DNA from: Aliivibrio sifiae
GTDB lineage: Bacteria; Pseudomonadota; Gammaproteobacteria; Enterobacterales; Vibrionaceae
Length of the DNA stretch: 64,000 nucleotides
NCBI RefSeq assembly: GCF_002954715.1
Contig: NZ_MSCP01000001.1
Coordinates: forward strand, 676,012-740,011
Reading direction: 5' to 3'
The position numbers and the translations under genes are program-made. The notes below the pieces were generated by a model. It was not told the origin of the DNA and did no database searches. It saw only the letters and a list, made by a program, of their open reading frames with translations. Shown piece by piece: positions 45,942 through 55,875 of the stretch. Each line of letters begins with the position of its first letter. The first letter of the stretch is position 1.

Positions 45942-48077
45942 ATGCAATCACTTTCACTTCAGTGGAAGATAACCATAGCGGCAGCTATTGGACTTATCAC
46001 CCTTGCTATTTCGCTTATTGGGTTTTCAATTTACTCATCGATTGAAAATCAAAAAATTGTTCAAAAACAAACATCAAACTCCGTTATTCAGCAAACTCAA
46101 ACATTGTTAATGGCAGAAGCGAAAAATCAATCCAAACAAATACAAACTTATTTAGATGAAGCGATTTACCGAGCAGAAATGCTTGCTGAAAGTGCGTTAT
46201 TTTTTCAAAAGAGTGCTGAAGATACCTTTATGGACAGTGGTGATTTACGCCAATCTTTAAGTGATATGATGAAACGACCTGTTGAGCAATATTCAAATAT
46301 TTATGGTACTTACAGTATCTATTTACCAGATATGTTAGACGGAGAAGATTTTAATTATCATGATGCAGGGTATGCAAGTTCAAATAAAGTAGGACGCTTT
46401 GCTCCTTATTGGTTTAAATCGGCCGCTGAAGTTGCTCAAATGCGTGTGTTTACTGAGAAAGAATTAGGTAACACAACTGCAAAATCTAACGGTGATACTG
46501 CTAATTATTGGTTTACATGTAGTTTAAAAGAAAGTCGTTTATGTATTATGGATCCTTATTATTATGAAAGTGATGGAGTCACAAGATTGATTAGCTCTAT
46601 TACTGCCCCGTTAATAAAAGAGAGTCAAACCATCGGAATGGTAGGTATTGATCTTGATATTGCTCGATTGTCTGGGCTAATTACTCAAGCGGATAAAGCT
46701 ATATTTAATGGAAAAGGTGCTATTTATATCGTTAATGGTAAAGGGCAGCTTATTTTATCCGACCAGAAAGAGGTTTCTTTTGGGCAGAACTTAGGAGCCC
46801 ATGACAGTACATTATCTTCTGTATCCTCTTGGGTCTCACAAGGGACGACACAATTAATATGGTCAGCTAATCAAGATAAGCTATTTGTCTTCGTGCCTAT
46901 TAATTTAAAGTCGCAAAATTGGGGAGTAATTATTGAAGTTGATAGAAAGACTGTTTTTTCTGATGCTGAAAAATTAGATCAATTACTCATAAGCCAAGGA
47001 AATGAATTTTTATTTATGCAGGCAGGTGTTGGCGTAGGGTTAACTTTTTTAGTTTTGGTAGCCTTGTGGTTTGCAACGAAACAGATTGTAAAACCTATTT
47101 CAGTTGTCGCGGCACGTTTAAAAGATATCGCTTCTGGTGAAGGGGATTTAACTCAACGTTTGATTATACAGAATAAAGATGAAGTAGGACAATTGGCACA
47201 TTGGTTTAATGCTTTCTTAGAAAAACTGCAATTTACAATTAAAGATGTCGCTCAAAGTAGTGATGAGTTATCTAATGTTGCTGTGCGATCGAGTGTTATT
47301 GCAAGCGAATCTAAAGAAGGCAGTAATGTTCAATTTAAAGAAGTTGATATGGTTGCAACTGCTGTTGAAGAGTTAACTCAAACAGCAAGCTTAGTGGTTG
47401 ATCACTCTACATTGGCAGCGGATGCGGCTAAACAAGCTGAATCAGCATCAAACCAAGGAAAAGAGTTAATACTAACAACTGAGTCGGTGATCCAATCGTT
47501 AGTTGCTAATATGGAAAAAGCGGTTCCCGTAGCTCAAGAATTAGAAAGTAATAGCATTAATATTACGACGATTTTATCGGTTATCGAAGGTATTTCAGAG
47601 CAAACTAATTTATTAGCATTGAATGCTGCCATTGAAGCAGCACGAGCAGGTGAGCAAGGGCGAGGTTTTGCTGTTGTGGCTGACGAAGTTCGTCAACTTG
47701 CGAGCCGTACTGGAGATTCGGTTGATGAGATCCGTACGGTTATTGATCAGTTGCAATCGGGAACTAAATCCGTGGTTTCAGCTATCACAGAAGGCAATAC
47801 GATAGCTTTAGATGGAGCATCAACCATTAAATTATCAGTAGAAAGTTTGCAGCAGATCAGTGATGCGGTGGTAACGATACAAGACATGAATATGCAGATT
47901 GTGAGAGCCGCAGAAGAGCAACAAGCGGTATCCAATGAAGTAAATCAAAGCGTCAGTAATATCAGAGATTCAAGCCAAAAGATGCTAGAGCAGGCGAACC
48001 TAGGTGAAGAGGTAGGTTTGGAACTGTCTTCTTTATCTACACAACAAAAAGAGCTGATGTCACAGTTTAAAGTTTAA
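45942..48077 (+). CDS. methyl-accepting chemotaxis protein with dCache sensor
   Basis: This 711-residue receptor has a helix at ~9-30, a large periplasmic double-Cache domain at ~35-345 ([49 protein letters not shown]), a second helix at ~358-380, HAMP, and the signalling hairpin with [20 protein letters not shown]. dCache receptors often bind amino acids or small metabolites; proximity to opp does not prove a link. Confidence 0.93.
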   Translation: MQSLSLQWKITIAAAIGLITLAISLIGFSIYSSIENQKIVQKQTSNSVIQQTQTLLMAEAKNQSKQIQTYLDEAIYRAEMLAESALFFQKSAEDTFMDSGDLRQSLSDMMKRPVEQYSNIYGTYSIYLPDMLDGEDFNYHDAGYASSNKVGRFAPYWFKSAAEVAQMRVFTEKELGNTTAKSNGDTANYWFTCSLKESRLCIMDPYYYESDGVTRLISSITAPLIKESQTIGMVGIDLDIARLSGLITQADKAIFNGKGAIYIVNGKGQLILSDQKEVSFGQNLGAHDSTLSSVSSWVSQGTTQLIWSANQDKLFVFVPINLKSQNWGVIIEVDRKTVFSDAEKLDQLLISQGNEFLFMQAGVGVGLTFLVLVALWFATKQIVKPISVVAARLKDIASGEGDLTQRLIIQNKDEVGQLAHWFNAFLEKLQFTIKDVAQSSDELSNVAVRSSVIASESKEGSNVQFKEVDMVATAVEELTQTASLVVDHSTLAADAAKQAESASNQGKELILTTESVIQSLVANMEKAVPVAQELESNSINITTILSVIEGISEQTNLLALNAAIEAARAGEQGRGFAVVADEVRQLASRTGDSVDEIRTVIDQLQSGTKSVVSAITEGNTIALDGASTIKLSVESLQQISDAVVTIQDMNMQIVRAAEEQQAVSNEVNQSVSNIRDSSQKMLEQANLGEEVGLELSSLSTQQKELMSQFKV

Positions 48078-48098
48078 ATCTTTCTGTAATGAAAATAA

Positions 48099-48135
48099 AA
48101 ACGCCCATGGAGTTAAATTCATGGGCGTTGTTTTT
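48099..48135. terminator. terminator between the chemoreceptor gene and roxA
   Basis: AACGCCCATG and CATGGGCGTT form a ten-base stem. T-rich sequence follows on the plus strand, and an A run precedes it for the other strand. Confidence 0.82.
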
Positions 48136-48183
48136 AATCTGTATAATTAATTACAGTGGTAAAAAATCAGATTAATATAGTTG

Positions 48184-49350
48184 TTATTCTTCGTCTTCCT
48201 CTGATTCTACGAACCAGTAGCCGATATTTACAAACTGCAGTAAGTTAGCTACTGAATGTGGATCTTGCAGTAAATTCTCGACATCAAGCAGTGTAAATTC
48301 TGATGTTTCACATAGCGTAATGACATCATTTTTTACAGCTAGTGGGAAAACATAGCTTTCGCCATCAATATAAAGCGTCATGTTACCTTCACATGCTTCG
48401 GCTTCATGATAGAAAGCACGAAGGCCTGCAACTTTGATCAGAGCTTGACCTGACTGTAAGTAACCAAGTAATTCTTCAGTTGTCCATTTTTCAGAATCAG
48501 GAAGGATATTTAGATTATGGCGAGAGTTACTTAAATATTCCCCCATAAATTGTTTAAGGCTCTGTTCATTAGACATGGCATTTAACATCATGGCTTTTAA
48601 GTCTTCAAAGCTTTGCGTTGTAATCTCTGTTCCGTGAGTTTGCGCTTGAAGATCTGGATTGTGGTAATGCACATCACTTAGTTCATTTTCAATAATGAAA
48701 TCCGCAAAATTACTTACTAGCTCTTGCTCTTTTGGAGAGCGAAAGCCCGCTGAATAGCTCATTGATGGTTCTAATGCATAGCCGTCATGTGGGAAGCCTG
48801 GTGGAATATAAAGAATGTCACCAGGTTCTAAAATTTGATCGATAATAGGATCAAATCCAGTGATTTGCTTTAATGCACTATGGCGGTGCTCTTCTTGATA
48901 TTCACCGATATCACCCACACGCCAATGACGCTTGCCTTGACCTTGAATGATGAACACATCGTATTGATCAATGTGTGGACCAACGCCACCATCTGGCACA
49001 GAATAACTGATCATGATGTCATCAAATAACCAGTTTGGCATTTGTTTGAATGGCTTAAATAGCTCAGCTGCCCCTTCGTGCCAATGGTTAGCGGCTTGAA
49101 CGATAATAGACCAATTAGTTTCACCCAGCGTATCGAATAGTTCTTCGCTTAATGGCCCGTGTTCTGCTTTCCATTCGTTGTTTAAGTTAGAAACAAAGCG
49201 AGAATCCACGTCATTTTCTAGTGTTAAACCGGCTAACTCTTCAGGCGTTACTGGGTCTTGAAAGTTTTCAAAACCACCTTTGATGATAACTGGTTTTTTC
49301 TGCCAATATTCTGAGAGAAATTCTTGTAGTGAAAAGCTTAATTGATACAT
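48184..49350 (-). CDS. roxA: 50S ribosomal protein L16 arginine hydroxylase RoxA
   Basis: This 388-residue JmjC-type 2-oxoglutarate/Fe(II) oxygenase (YcfD) hydroxylates an arginine of ribosomal protein L16. Iron ligands are in GPHIDQYDVFIIQG (HxD) and PPGFPHDGYA (distal His). LGETNWSIIVQAANHW and DDIMISYSVPDGGVGPH are conserved. An ATG at 49386 lies inside the pflA terminator; the ATG at 49350 matches the family N-terminus (MYQLSFSLQEF) and has GGA upstream. Confidence 0.93.
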   Translation of the reverse strand: MYQLSFSLQEFLSEYWQKKPVIIKGGFENFQDPVTPEELAGLTLENDVDSRFVSNLNNEWKAEHGPLSEELFDTLGETNWSIIVQAANHWHEGAAELFKPFKQMPNWLFDDIMISYSVPDGGVGPHIDQYDVFIIQGQGKRHWRVGDIGEYQEEHRHSALKQITGFDPIIDQILEPGDILYIPPGFPHDGYALEPSMSYSAGFRSPKEQELVSNFADFIIENELSDVHYHNPDLQAQTHGTEITTQSFEDLKAMMLNAMSNEQSLKQFMGEYLSNSRHNLNILPDSEKWTTEELLGYLQSGQALIKVAGLRAFYHEAEACEGNMTLYIDGESYVFPLAVKNDVITLCETSEFTLLDVENLLQDPHSVANLLQFVNIGYWFVESEEDEE

Positions 49351-49360
49351 GATTTTTTCC

Positions 49361-49388
49361 AATAAAAATGCCCGATAGTCGGGCATTT
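49361..49388 (-). terminator. terminator of pflA
   Basis: AAATGCCCGA (49366-49375) and TCGGGCATTT (49379-49388) form a perfect stem with T-rich sequence after it on the minus strand. Confidence 0.85.
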
Positions 49389-49415
49389 AGAATAAATTTA
49401 GGGTGAAGTTCGAGC

Positions 49416-50153
49416 TTAGAATTTCACGTTGTTATGGTATTGGCTTAGGATCTCTACCATTTTTTCCATGGTTTCTTTAGAAGGAGGGTTTACTCCATCA
49501 AGAGGGTACTCAAGCCCCATCGCTTCCCATTTATGTGCACCTAGTTGGTGGTAAGGAAGCAATTCAATTTTCTCAATGTTATCCATGTCTTTAATGAATT
49601 CACCAAGTAGATGTGCTGATTCTTCATCGTCTGTATAGCCAGGAACAATAACGTAGCGGATCCACGTTTTTTGTCCAATCTTGTGTAAGTAACGAGCAAA
49701 ATCTAGAACGCGAGCGTTTGATACACCAATAAACTCTTTATGAATATCATCTTTCATTTGTTTAAGGTCAAGCATAACAAGATCAGAGACTTCTAATACT
49801 TCATCGATAACATCAGTATGTTTACGGATATAGCCATTAGTGTCTAAGCAGGTATGCATACCTTCAGCTTGTGCTGCACGGAAGAAATCACGAACAAACT
49901 CAGGTTGAAGCATTGCTTCGCCACCAGAACAGGTAATGCCGCCGCCAGATGCTTTCATAAAGTGACGATAGCTTTTTGCTTCTTCAATTAATTCAGTAAC
50001 GGTAACTTCTTTACCTTCATGCGTGTCCCAAGTATCGCGGTTATGGCAATACATGCAACGCATTAAACAACCTTGTAAAAAGATGATAAAGCGAATACCG
50101 GGACCATCAACGGTACCACAAGATTCAAAAGAGTGAATACGACCTACAGACAT
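49416..50153 (-). CDS. pflA: pyruvate formate-lyase activating enzyme
   Basis: This 245-residue radical SAM enzyme installs the glycyl radical on PflB. The iron-sulfur CxxxCxxC motif is [11 protein letters not shown], and [15 protein letters not shown] is conserved. It is downstream of pflB, with a strong terminator hairpin between them. Confidence 0.96.
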   Translation of the reverse strand: MSVGRIHSFESCGTVDGPGIRFIIFLQGCLMRCMYCHNRDTWDTHEGKEVTVTELIEEAKSYRHFMKASGGGITCSGGEAMLQPEFVRDFFRAAQAEGMHTCLDTNGYIRKHTDVIDEVLEVSDLVMLDLKQMKDDIHKEFIGVSNARVLDFARYLHKIGQKTWIRYVIVPGYTDDEESAHLLGEFIKDMDNIEKIELLPYHQLGAHKWEAMGLEYPLDGVNPPSKETMEKMVEILSQYHNNVKF

Positions 50154-50260
50154 GACGACATTTCTCCGAGCTATAATTATGTGGCCATTTTATTACACTT
50201 TGAACTAATTAAGTAGGGTAACCAGAGAGAAATAGGGGGAATTATGAGGAAAGTGGAAAT

Positions 50261-50288
50261 AAAAAAGCCCCACCAAAATGGCAGGGCT
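50261..50288 (-). terminator. terminator between pflB and pflA
   Basis: On the minus strand AGCCCTGCCA and TGGTGGGGCT pair at all ten positions (two wobbles), with an ATT-type three-base loop and a run of T after it. It implies that pflA gets less transcript than pflB or has its own promoter. Confidence 0.85.
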
Positions 50289-50313
50289 TAATGCTACTTA
50301 ATTAACGCTGAAA

Positions 50314-52590
50314 TTATAGAGTTTCAGTGAAAGTACGTGCGATTACGTCTTTTTGTTGTTCAGTAGTTAGAGAGTTAAAACGCACAGCGTAACCCGATAC
50401 ACGGATAGTTAGTTGTGGGTAGTTCTCTGGGTGCTTAACTGCGTCTTCTAGAGTTTCACGGTTAAGAACGTTTACGTTAAGGTGTTGACCACCCTCTACG
50501 TTAGCTTCGTGGTGGAAGTAACCATCCATTAGGCCTGCAAGGTTAGAACGACGGTTGTCATCGTCTTTACCTAGTGCGTTAGGAACAATAGAGAATGTGT
50601 AAGAAATACCATCTTGTGCATCAGCAAACGGTAGTTTACCTACTGATGTTAGAGATGCTACAGCACCTTTTTCATCACGGCCGTGCATTGGGTTAGCACC
50701 AGGAGCAAAAGGTGCACCTGCTTGACGACCATCTGGTGTGTTACCAGTTTTCTTACCGTATACAACGTTAGATGTAATAGTAAGAATTGATTGAGTAGGG
50801 ATAGCGTTACGGTACATTTTAAGCTTACGGATTTTACCCATGAACGTAGAAACTAGTTCACATGCGATATCATCAACGCGAGCGTCGTTGTTACCAAATT
50901 TAGGGTAATCACCTTCGATGTCGAAGTCGATAGCGATGCCATCTTCGTCACGAATTGGTTTAACTGTAGCGTATTTGATTGCAGATAGAGAATCGGCTGC
51001 AACAGATAGACCAGCAATACCACATGCCATTGTACGACGAACGTCACGGTCATGAAGAGCCATTAGAGACGCTTCGTAGCTGTACTTGTCGTGCATGTAG
51101 TGGATAGAGTTCAATGCTGTAACGTATTGAGTTGCTAACCAATCCATGAAGTGATCTAGACGATCCATTACTTTAGCGTAATCAAGAACTTCATCAGTCA
51201 TTGGCGCTTCTTTAGGGCCAACTTGGATTTTCAGCTTCTCATCAACGCCGCCGTTGATAGAGTAAAGCATTGTTTTAGCAAGGTTAGCACGAGCACCGAA
51301 GAACTGCATTTGCTTACCAACGATCATTGGAGATACACAACAAGCGATTGCGTAATCGTCAGAACCTAGGTCAGGACGCATTAGGTCATCATTTTCGTAC
51401 TGGATAGAAGAAGTATCGATAGATACTTTTGCACAGAAACGTTTGAAGCCTACAGGCAGTTGCTCAGACCAAAGAACAGTAATGTTTGGCTCTGGAGAAG
51501 GACCCATAGTGTAAAGGCTGTTTAGGAAACGGAAGTTAGTACGTGTAACTAGTGTACGACCATCAATACCCATACCACCCATAGATTCTGTAGCCCAGAT
51601 TGGGTCACCAGAGAATAGCTCATCGTATTCAGGAGTACGTAGGAAACGAACCATACGTAGCTTCATTACGAAATGGTCAATCATTTCTTGAGCTTTTTCT
51701 TCAGTTAGAAGACCAGCTTCGATATCACGTTGGATGTAGATGTCTAGGAAAGTCGAAGTACGACCTAGAGACATTGCAGCACCATTTTGAGATTTAACAG
51801 CTGCTAGGTAGCCGAAGTAAGTCCATTGAATAGCTTCTTGAGCTGTCGTTGCTGGTTCAGAGATATCACAACCGTATTTAGCTGCCATAACTTTGATTTG
51901 ACCTAGAGCACGGTGTTGCTCAGCAATTTCTTCACGAAGTTGCATAGTAGCTGTTAGATCTTCGCCTTTTTCAAAACGTTCTTGTAAAGAAGCGAATTGA
52001 GCTAGCTTGTCTTTGATTAGGAAATCAATACCGTAAAGTGCAACACGACGGTAATCACCAATGATACGACCACGGCCGTATGCATCAGGAAGACCTGTTA
52101 GAACACCTGATTTACGACAGTTTAGAATGTCTTTAGTATAGATATCGAAAACACCAGCATTGTGTGTTTTGCGGTATTCAGAATAGATTTTTGAAACCAT
52201 AGGATCAAGTTCACGATCGTATGCTTTACAAGAACCTTCAACCATACGTACACCACCGTTAGGGATGATTGCACGTTTTAGAGGAGCATCAGTTTGAAGA
52301 CCAACGATTGTTTCTAGGTCTTTGTTGATGTATCCAGCGTCATGAGCTGTAATGGTAGAGATAAGAGAAGTATCAAAATCAACAGGTGCATGAGTTGCGT
52401 TTTCCTGTTTGATGCCTTCCATTACTTTAGCCCAAAGCTTGTTAGTTGCTTCAGTACCTTCAGAAACTAGGAATTCTTCGTCACCTTCATAAGGCGCATA
52501 GTTCTTTTGGATGAAATCGCGAACGTTAACTTCGTTTTGCCACTCACCGTCTGCAAAACCTGTCCAAGCTTTAGCAAATTGCTCTGCCAT
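50314..52590 (-). CDS. pflB: formate acetyltransferase (pyruvate formate-lyase)
   Basis: This 758-residue glycyl radical enzyme cleaves pyruvate with CoA to acetyl-CoA and formate in anaerobic growth. The catalytic cysteine pair is in IACCVSPM, and the radical Gly733 is in RVSGYAVRF near the C-terminus (Gly734 of 760 in E. coli). Unlike enteric bacteria, no focA precedes it. Three 20-base repeats lie ~180-240 bases upstream. Confidence 0.97.
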   Translation of the reverse strand: MAEQFAKAWTGFADGEWQNEVNVRDFIQKNYAPYEGDEEFLVSEGTEATNKLWAKVMEGIKQENATHAPVDFDTSLISTITAHDAGYINKDLETIVGLQTDAPLKRAIIPNGGVRMVEGSCKAYDRELDPMVSKIYSEYRKTHNAGVFDIYTKDILNCRKSGVLTGLPDAYGRGRIIGDYRRVALYGIDFLIKDKLAQFASLQERFEKGEDLTATMQLREEIAEQHRALGQIKVMAAKYGCDISEPATTAQEAIQWTYFGYLAAVKSQNGAAMSLGRTSTFLDIYIQRDIEAGLLTEEKAQEMIDHFVMKLRMVRFLRTPEYDELFSGDPIWATESMGGMGIDGRTLVTRTNFRFLNSLYTMGPSPEPNITVLWSEQLPVGFKRFCAKVSIDTSSIQYENDDLMRPDLGSDDYAIACCVSPMIVGKQMQFFGARANLAKTMLYSINGGVDEKLKIQVGPKEAPMTDEVLDYAKVMDRLDHFMDWLATQYVTALNSIHYMHDKYSYEASLMALHDRDVRRTMACGIAGLSVAADSLSAIKYATVKPIRDEDGIAIDFDIEGDYPKFGNNDARVDDIACELVSTFMGKIRKLKMYRNAIPTQSILTITSNVVYGKKTGNTPDGRQAGAPFAPGANPMHGRDEKGAVASLTSVGKLPFADAQDGISYTFSIVPNALGKDDDNRRSNLAGLMDGYFHHEANVEGGQHLNVNVLNRETLEDAVKHPENYPQLTIRVSGYAVRFNSLTTEQQKDVIARTFTETL

Positions 52591-52765
52591 GATATACCTA
52601 CCTTTCTTAGTAGAAAAAATACGTACTATTTAAGTGGTGTTATGAATAGACCACAACCCGTATGGGCAAATAGTACACTCTAATATTAATAACAATATGG
52701 ATGGTTATAAAAACTAGTCTATACGCATTCATATTGCGACTAATCGCTCTATTTTTCAATCATAG

Positions 52766-52825
52766 CTTAAACTTTTTTTATAAACCTTAAACTAAATCAA
52801 TAAATCTTAAACTTTTTTAATAATT
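52766..52825 (-). repeat. three 20-base tandem repeats upstream of pflB
   Basis: CTTAAAC occurs at 52766, 52786 and 52806, spaced exactly 20 bases; each copy is followed by a related AT-rich 13 bases. On the pflB strand this is GTTTAAG three times. The regular two-turn spacing suggests a multi-site regulator, with ArcA (direct-repeat sites, regulates pfl) the obvious candidate. The repeat is seen; the regulator is inferred. Confidence 0.6.
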
Positions 52826-52827
52826 TT

Positions 52828-52850
52828 GGGGTAGCTGTTGACGCTACCCC
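52828..52850 (-). other. hairpin after the DUF3360-type permease gene
   Basis: GGGGTAGC (52828-52835) and GCTACCCC (52843-52850) form a perfect eight-base stem 27 bases after the stop codon. On the minus strand it is followed by AAAATTATT rather than a T run, so a weak or Rho-aided terminator or 3'-end protector is likely. Confidence 0.6.
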
Positions 52851-52877
52851 AGAAGTATTATAGTAACGCTTACTTAA

Positions 52878-54404
52878 TTAAAGTAAAGCTGGGATGCCAT
52901 ATTGACCTTCAAGCATACCAACAGCAAGCATTGCAATGAAACAAACAATTAATACGCCCGCAGGAATGATAATACGATCAGCAAAAGAAAGTTTCTTAGA
53001 ACGCTCTTTGTCGCCAATTAACCCATTGTTATCTAACAACATTGCTAAAGCCCATGCAAGAACAGGGTTGGTTACAGCGGCTGCAAAAATACAAATACCT
53101 GCAGATTGAGAATCTTTAGTATCTTTGATCATCTGAACACCAGCTTCAAGAAGAGGTAAGAATACACCAACTAATAAAGCAATACGCATTACTGGAGGCC
53201 ATACCGCTACATCCATAGGGAAACCTAAGATTGCAATAATGATACATAAAGAGCCTAGTAAAATTGCACCAGCAGGGATAGGACGCTTCGCTATCGCTGC
53301 AGGGATCATGTAGGTACCCCAAGAAGAAGTAATGTTACCACCACCAACGGCTGTACCAACCATTTGGCGAATTGAACACATGGTCATAGTGTCATCCACA
53401 TCCATCAATACTTTTTCAGTACGACGAGGGTAGTTTAGTTCTTGGAAGATACGGTGACCTAGGAAATCAGGTGACCACATTGCTACAGCAAGAATTGCAA
53501 ACGGCAATGAAGCAATAAAGTGCTGTAAGTTTGGTAAGCCAAGCATCCAACCTTCAGTCGTTGAGCCCCACCAGTAAACTGGATTCAGGTTTGGTAGCCC
53601 CATTTCTGTTTCAAAAACCAAATCAAAACCAGCGCCAAAGATAAGAGCAATGATTAAGCCGGTAAATGCACAAGCAGGGATCGCTAACCAACGTTTATTA
53701 ACACGTGCTAATAAAGCATAAAGAACGATGTTTACAGCTAAAACCACTAAGCCAACATAACCCATACTACCTTTTGCAACATCAGCAGATTGTAGGCTTG
53801 TTGCCCAAGATTGGATTTCACCAATTTGACTCATTGCACCGGTAAAGCCTAAAAAGACAAGTAAACCGCCAGCAACCCCTTCAGAGGTTAAATTGACCAG
53901 TTTAGAGCCACCTTTAAAGTAGCTTAATAATAGACCAAAGACACCCAAAAGAAGAGCAAGAGCAAGAGGGTGGGCACCGGCAAGAGCGATCGTACCGATT
54001 AGAGGTATCATTGGACCGTGGTTACCTGCAAGGTTAGCTCTAGGGTTAATAAAGCCAGATGCAAGAATACAGAATAATAGTGCAGGGATAAGCATTTCAA
54101 CACGAGCTACTTCAATAGCAAACTCTTTGCCTAAGTTTACGTGATCCCATGCTTGAGTTAGGCCATCAGCCCAAGACATCATTACCGCAGAATACATTGC
54201 GATAATACCAATTGTACCAGCTAAAGCAGGAACTAGATCTTCAAGTTCAAAACGGAAATCACGGCCTGGTAAATTCAAGCGAAAGCGACGTGGTTTCATG
54301 ATTTGAAGTTCATGATCTAAATAATCTGAACGGCTATTGAACTCAGAAGCTGGGCGATGTAGCTCGCTATAGCTTTTTTCGTTCTGATCTTTGTCTATAG
54401 ACAT
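52878..54404 (-). CDS. DUF3360-type multi-pass membrane permease
   Basis: This 508-residue protein has a ~65-residue polar N-terminus then about 12-14 membrane helices. The Gly/Ala-rich helices and TSEGVAGGLLVFLGF resemble the SulP/NCS2 anion-nucleobase transporter fold, and I recall near-identical Vibrio proteins under DUF3360. Substrate unknown. The ATG at 54404 is five bases after GAGGA; an earlier ATG at 54446 lacks this. An FNR-type promoter precedes it and pflB follows on the same strand, so anaerobic expression is expected and transport of a fermentation-related anion is possible. Confidence 0.7.
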   Translation of the reverse strand: MSIDKDQNEKSYSELHRPASEFNSRSDYLDHELQIMKPRRFRLNLPGRDFRFELEDLVPALAGTIGIIAMYSAVMMSWADGLTQAWDHVNLGKEFAIEVARVEMLIPALLFCILASGFINPRANLAGNHGPMIPLIGTIALAGAHPLALALLLGVFGLLLSYFKGGSKLVNLTSEGVAGGLLVFLGFTGAMSQIGEIQSWATSLQSADVAKGSMGYVGLVVLAVNIVLYALLARVNKRWLAIPACAFTGLIIALIFGAGFDLVFETEMGLPNLNPVYWWGSTTEGWMLGLPNLQHFIASLPFAILAVAMWSPDFLGHRIFQELNYPRRTEKVLMDVDDTMTMCSIRQMVGTAVGGGNITSSWGTYMIPAAIAKRPIPAGAILLGSLCIIIAILGFPMDVAVWPPVMRIALLVGVFLPLLEAGVQMIKDTKDSQSAGICIFAAAVTNPVLAWALAMLLDNNGLIGDKERSKKLSFADRIIIPAGVLIVCFIAMLAVGMLEGQYGIPALL

Positions 54405-54488
54405 AGAATCCTCATAATAAAATTTTAAAGTAAAATAAAGAGTCAATATATTAATAATATTGATAGGTGTTTCTTGTTATTTGGGCTG

Positions 54489-54496
54489 AGTGTAGC
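54489..54496 (-). promoter_or_regulatory. extended -10 for the DUF3360-type gene
   Basis: Minus-strand TGCTACACT (TGn then TACACT at 54494-54489) would start transcription near 54482-54483. That puts the centre of the FNR box at about -41.5. Confidence 0.5.
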
Positions 54497-54517
54497 ACAT
54501 GAAAATTAAGCCAATGA

Positions 54518-54531
54518 TTGATCTCGATCAC
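54518..54531 (-). promoter_or_regulatory. FNR box upstream of the DUF3360-type gene
   Basis: TTGAT-CTCG-ATCAC matches the FNR consensus TTGAT-N4-ATCAA at nine of ten positions. With the extended -10 at 54489-54496 its centre falls at about -41.5, the class II activator position. Anaerobic induction is inferred. Confidence 0.65.
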
Positions 54532-54754
54532 TATATAATTGTATATGAAAGAAAACTACAAAATGAGACGGTTAATACTTTGGTATTATTATGTTAATGA
54601 TGGTTTTGTTACTATTTTTTTCTTTTAATAACAGTCCTCTACAGTGTTTTTGATGCATAATTAGAATGGTATCAACAATATTGAACTTGTTAACATTTCT
54701 TAATAAAAAGCAAATAATAGTCGTAATTCATTTACATGTAGTACGTGTAGTATG

Positions 54755-54763
54755 TGCTATATT
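54755..54763 (+). promoter_or_regulatory. extended -10 towards hisP
   Basis: TGCTATATT gives an extended -10, preceded by the repeated GTAGTACGTGTAGTATG. It would give a leader of about 255 bases before hisP. Confidence 0.35.
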
Positions 54764-54872
54764 CGTTGTATTTTAAGGATAAAAACCTAAATTTAAATGT
54801 TTCAATATTGTTAATTCATTAGTGAATATAAATATTAGAATTAAGTTGATAAGTGCGTAAAATCTATTTTTA

Positions 54873-54890
54873 TTTGAATTAAAATTCTTC
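54873..54890 (+). promoter_or_regulatory. candidate ARG box
   Basis: TGAAT-TAAA-ATTCT matches the ArgR consensus TGAAT-N4-ATTCA at nine of ten positions with AT-only spacer. It lies 135 bases before hisP of a probable arginine/lysine/ornithine/histidine importer. A clear second box three bases away, as is usual, was not found. Confidence 0.35.
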
Positions 54891-55025
54891 ATTCATTTGG
54901 ATTATGTTTACCGCTCATGCTTTGGTTAATAAATTGTTGCTTGTGATAATTTTGAGTGTTAAATTCTAAGAATAAAGAGAAAAGCAAACGATTAATGTGT
55001 GATTGAAATTAGGAGTATATGGCGC

Positions 55026-55796
55026 ATGAAGGATGCAGTCGCGCTAGAAGTAAAAGATTTACACAAGCATTTTGGACAAAATGAAGTGCTAAAAGGTATT
55101 TCATTAGAAGCCAATAAAGGTGATGTAATCTCTATTATTGGATCATCAGGCTCAGGTAAGAGTACTTTCCTGCGTTGTATTAATTTACTTGAAACACCAA
55201 CAAAGGGTGAAATTTGGGTAAATGGTGAACTCATTGAAATGAAAAATAATCGTCGAGGTGAGTCAATTCCTGCGAATGAAAAACAAGTTCAACGAATTAG
55301 ATCTCGTTTAGCGATGGTTTTCCAAGGTTTTAATCTTTGGTCTCACATGACGGTCTTACAGAATGTGATTGAAGCACCTGTACATGTATTAGGTATGCCA
55401 AAAGCAGAAGCGATTGAAAAAGCGGAGCAAATATTAAAGCAAGTTGGGTTGTATGAACGTAGGGATTATTATCCTGGACATTTGTCTGGGGGACAACAAC
55501 AACGTGCAGCTATTGCTCGTGCATTAGCTGTCGATCCTGAAGTGATGTTATTTGATGAACCAACTTCAGCACTTGACCCTGAGCTAGTTGGGGAAGTGTT
55601 AGGTGTAATGAGAGATCTCGCTGAAGATGGTCGCACTATGTTAGTTGTAACTCATGAGATGGCATTTGCTCGAGACGTATCAAATCATGTGATGTTTTTG
55701 CATCAGGGGTTAGTTGAAGAGCAGGGAGACCCTGCAAAGCTTTTTACTAATCCGGAATCAGAAAGACTGCAACAGTTTATTTCATCCATTTATTAG
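55026..55796 (+). CDS. hisP: basic amino acid ABC transporter ATPase (HisP-like)
   Basis: This 256-residue ATPase has DLHKHFGQNEVLKGISL, Walker A IGSSGSGKSTFLRCINLLE, FQGFNLWSHMTVL, signature [16 protein letters not shown] and Walker [20 protein letters not shown]; the two-His HisP-type FNLWSHMTV is notable. The frame opens earlier at a GTG (54999), but the ATG at 55026 fits the family. AGGAG lies 11 bases upstream, slightly far. It is first gene of the transporter cluster. Confidence 0.92.
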   Translation: MKDAVALEVKDLHKHFGQNEVLKGISLEANKGDVISIIGSSGSGKSTFLRCINLLETPTKGEIWVNGELIEMKNNRRGESIPANEKQVQRIRSRLAMVFQGFNLWSHMTVLQNVIEAPVHVLGMPKAEAIEKAEQILKQVGLYERRDYYPGHLSGGQQQRAAIARALAVDPEVMLFDEPTSALDPELVGEVLGVMRDLAEDGRTMLVVTHEMAFARDVSNHVMFLHQGLVEEQGDPAKLFTNPESERLQQFISSIY

Positions 55797-55875
55797 ATTG
55801 ATGAAATGAGTTCCACCGAAACACAACAAAGTAAATATGGATAAGAATAATTAAATTAGTTACAGGAGCAAGGAA

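Larger units (their letters stand above)
54405..55025. other. divergent intergenic region, DUF3360-type gene / hisP
   Basis: This 621-base AT-rich region has no supported gene. It holds the FNR-type promoter towards the permease, an extended -10 towards hisP, and a candidate ARG box, listed separately. Confidence 0.6.
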
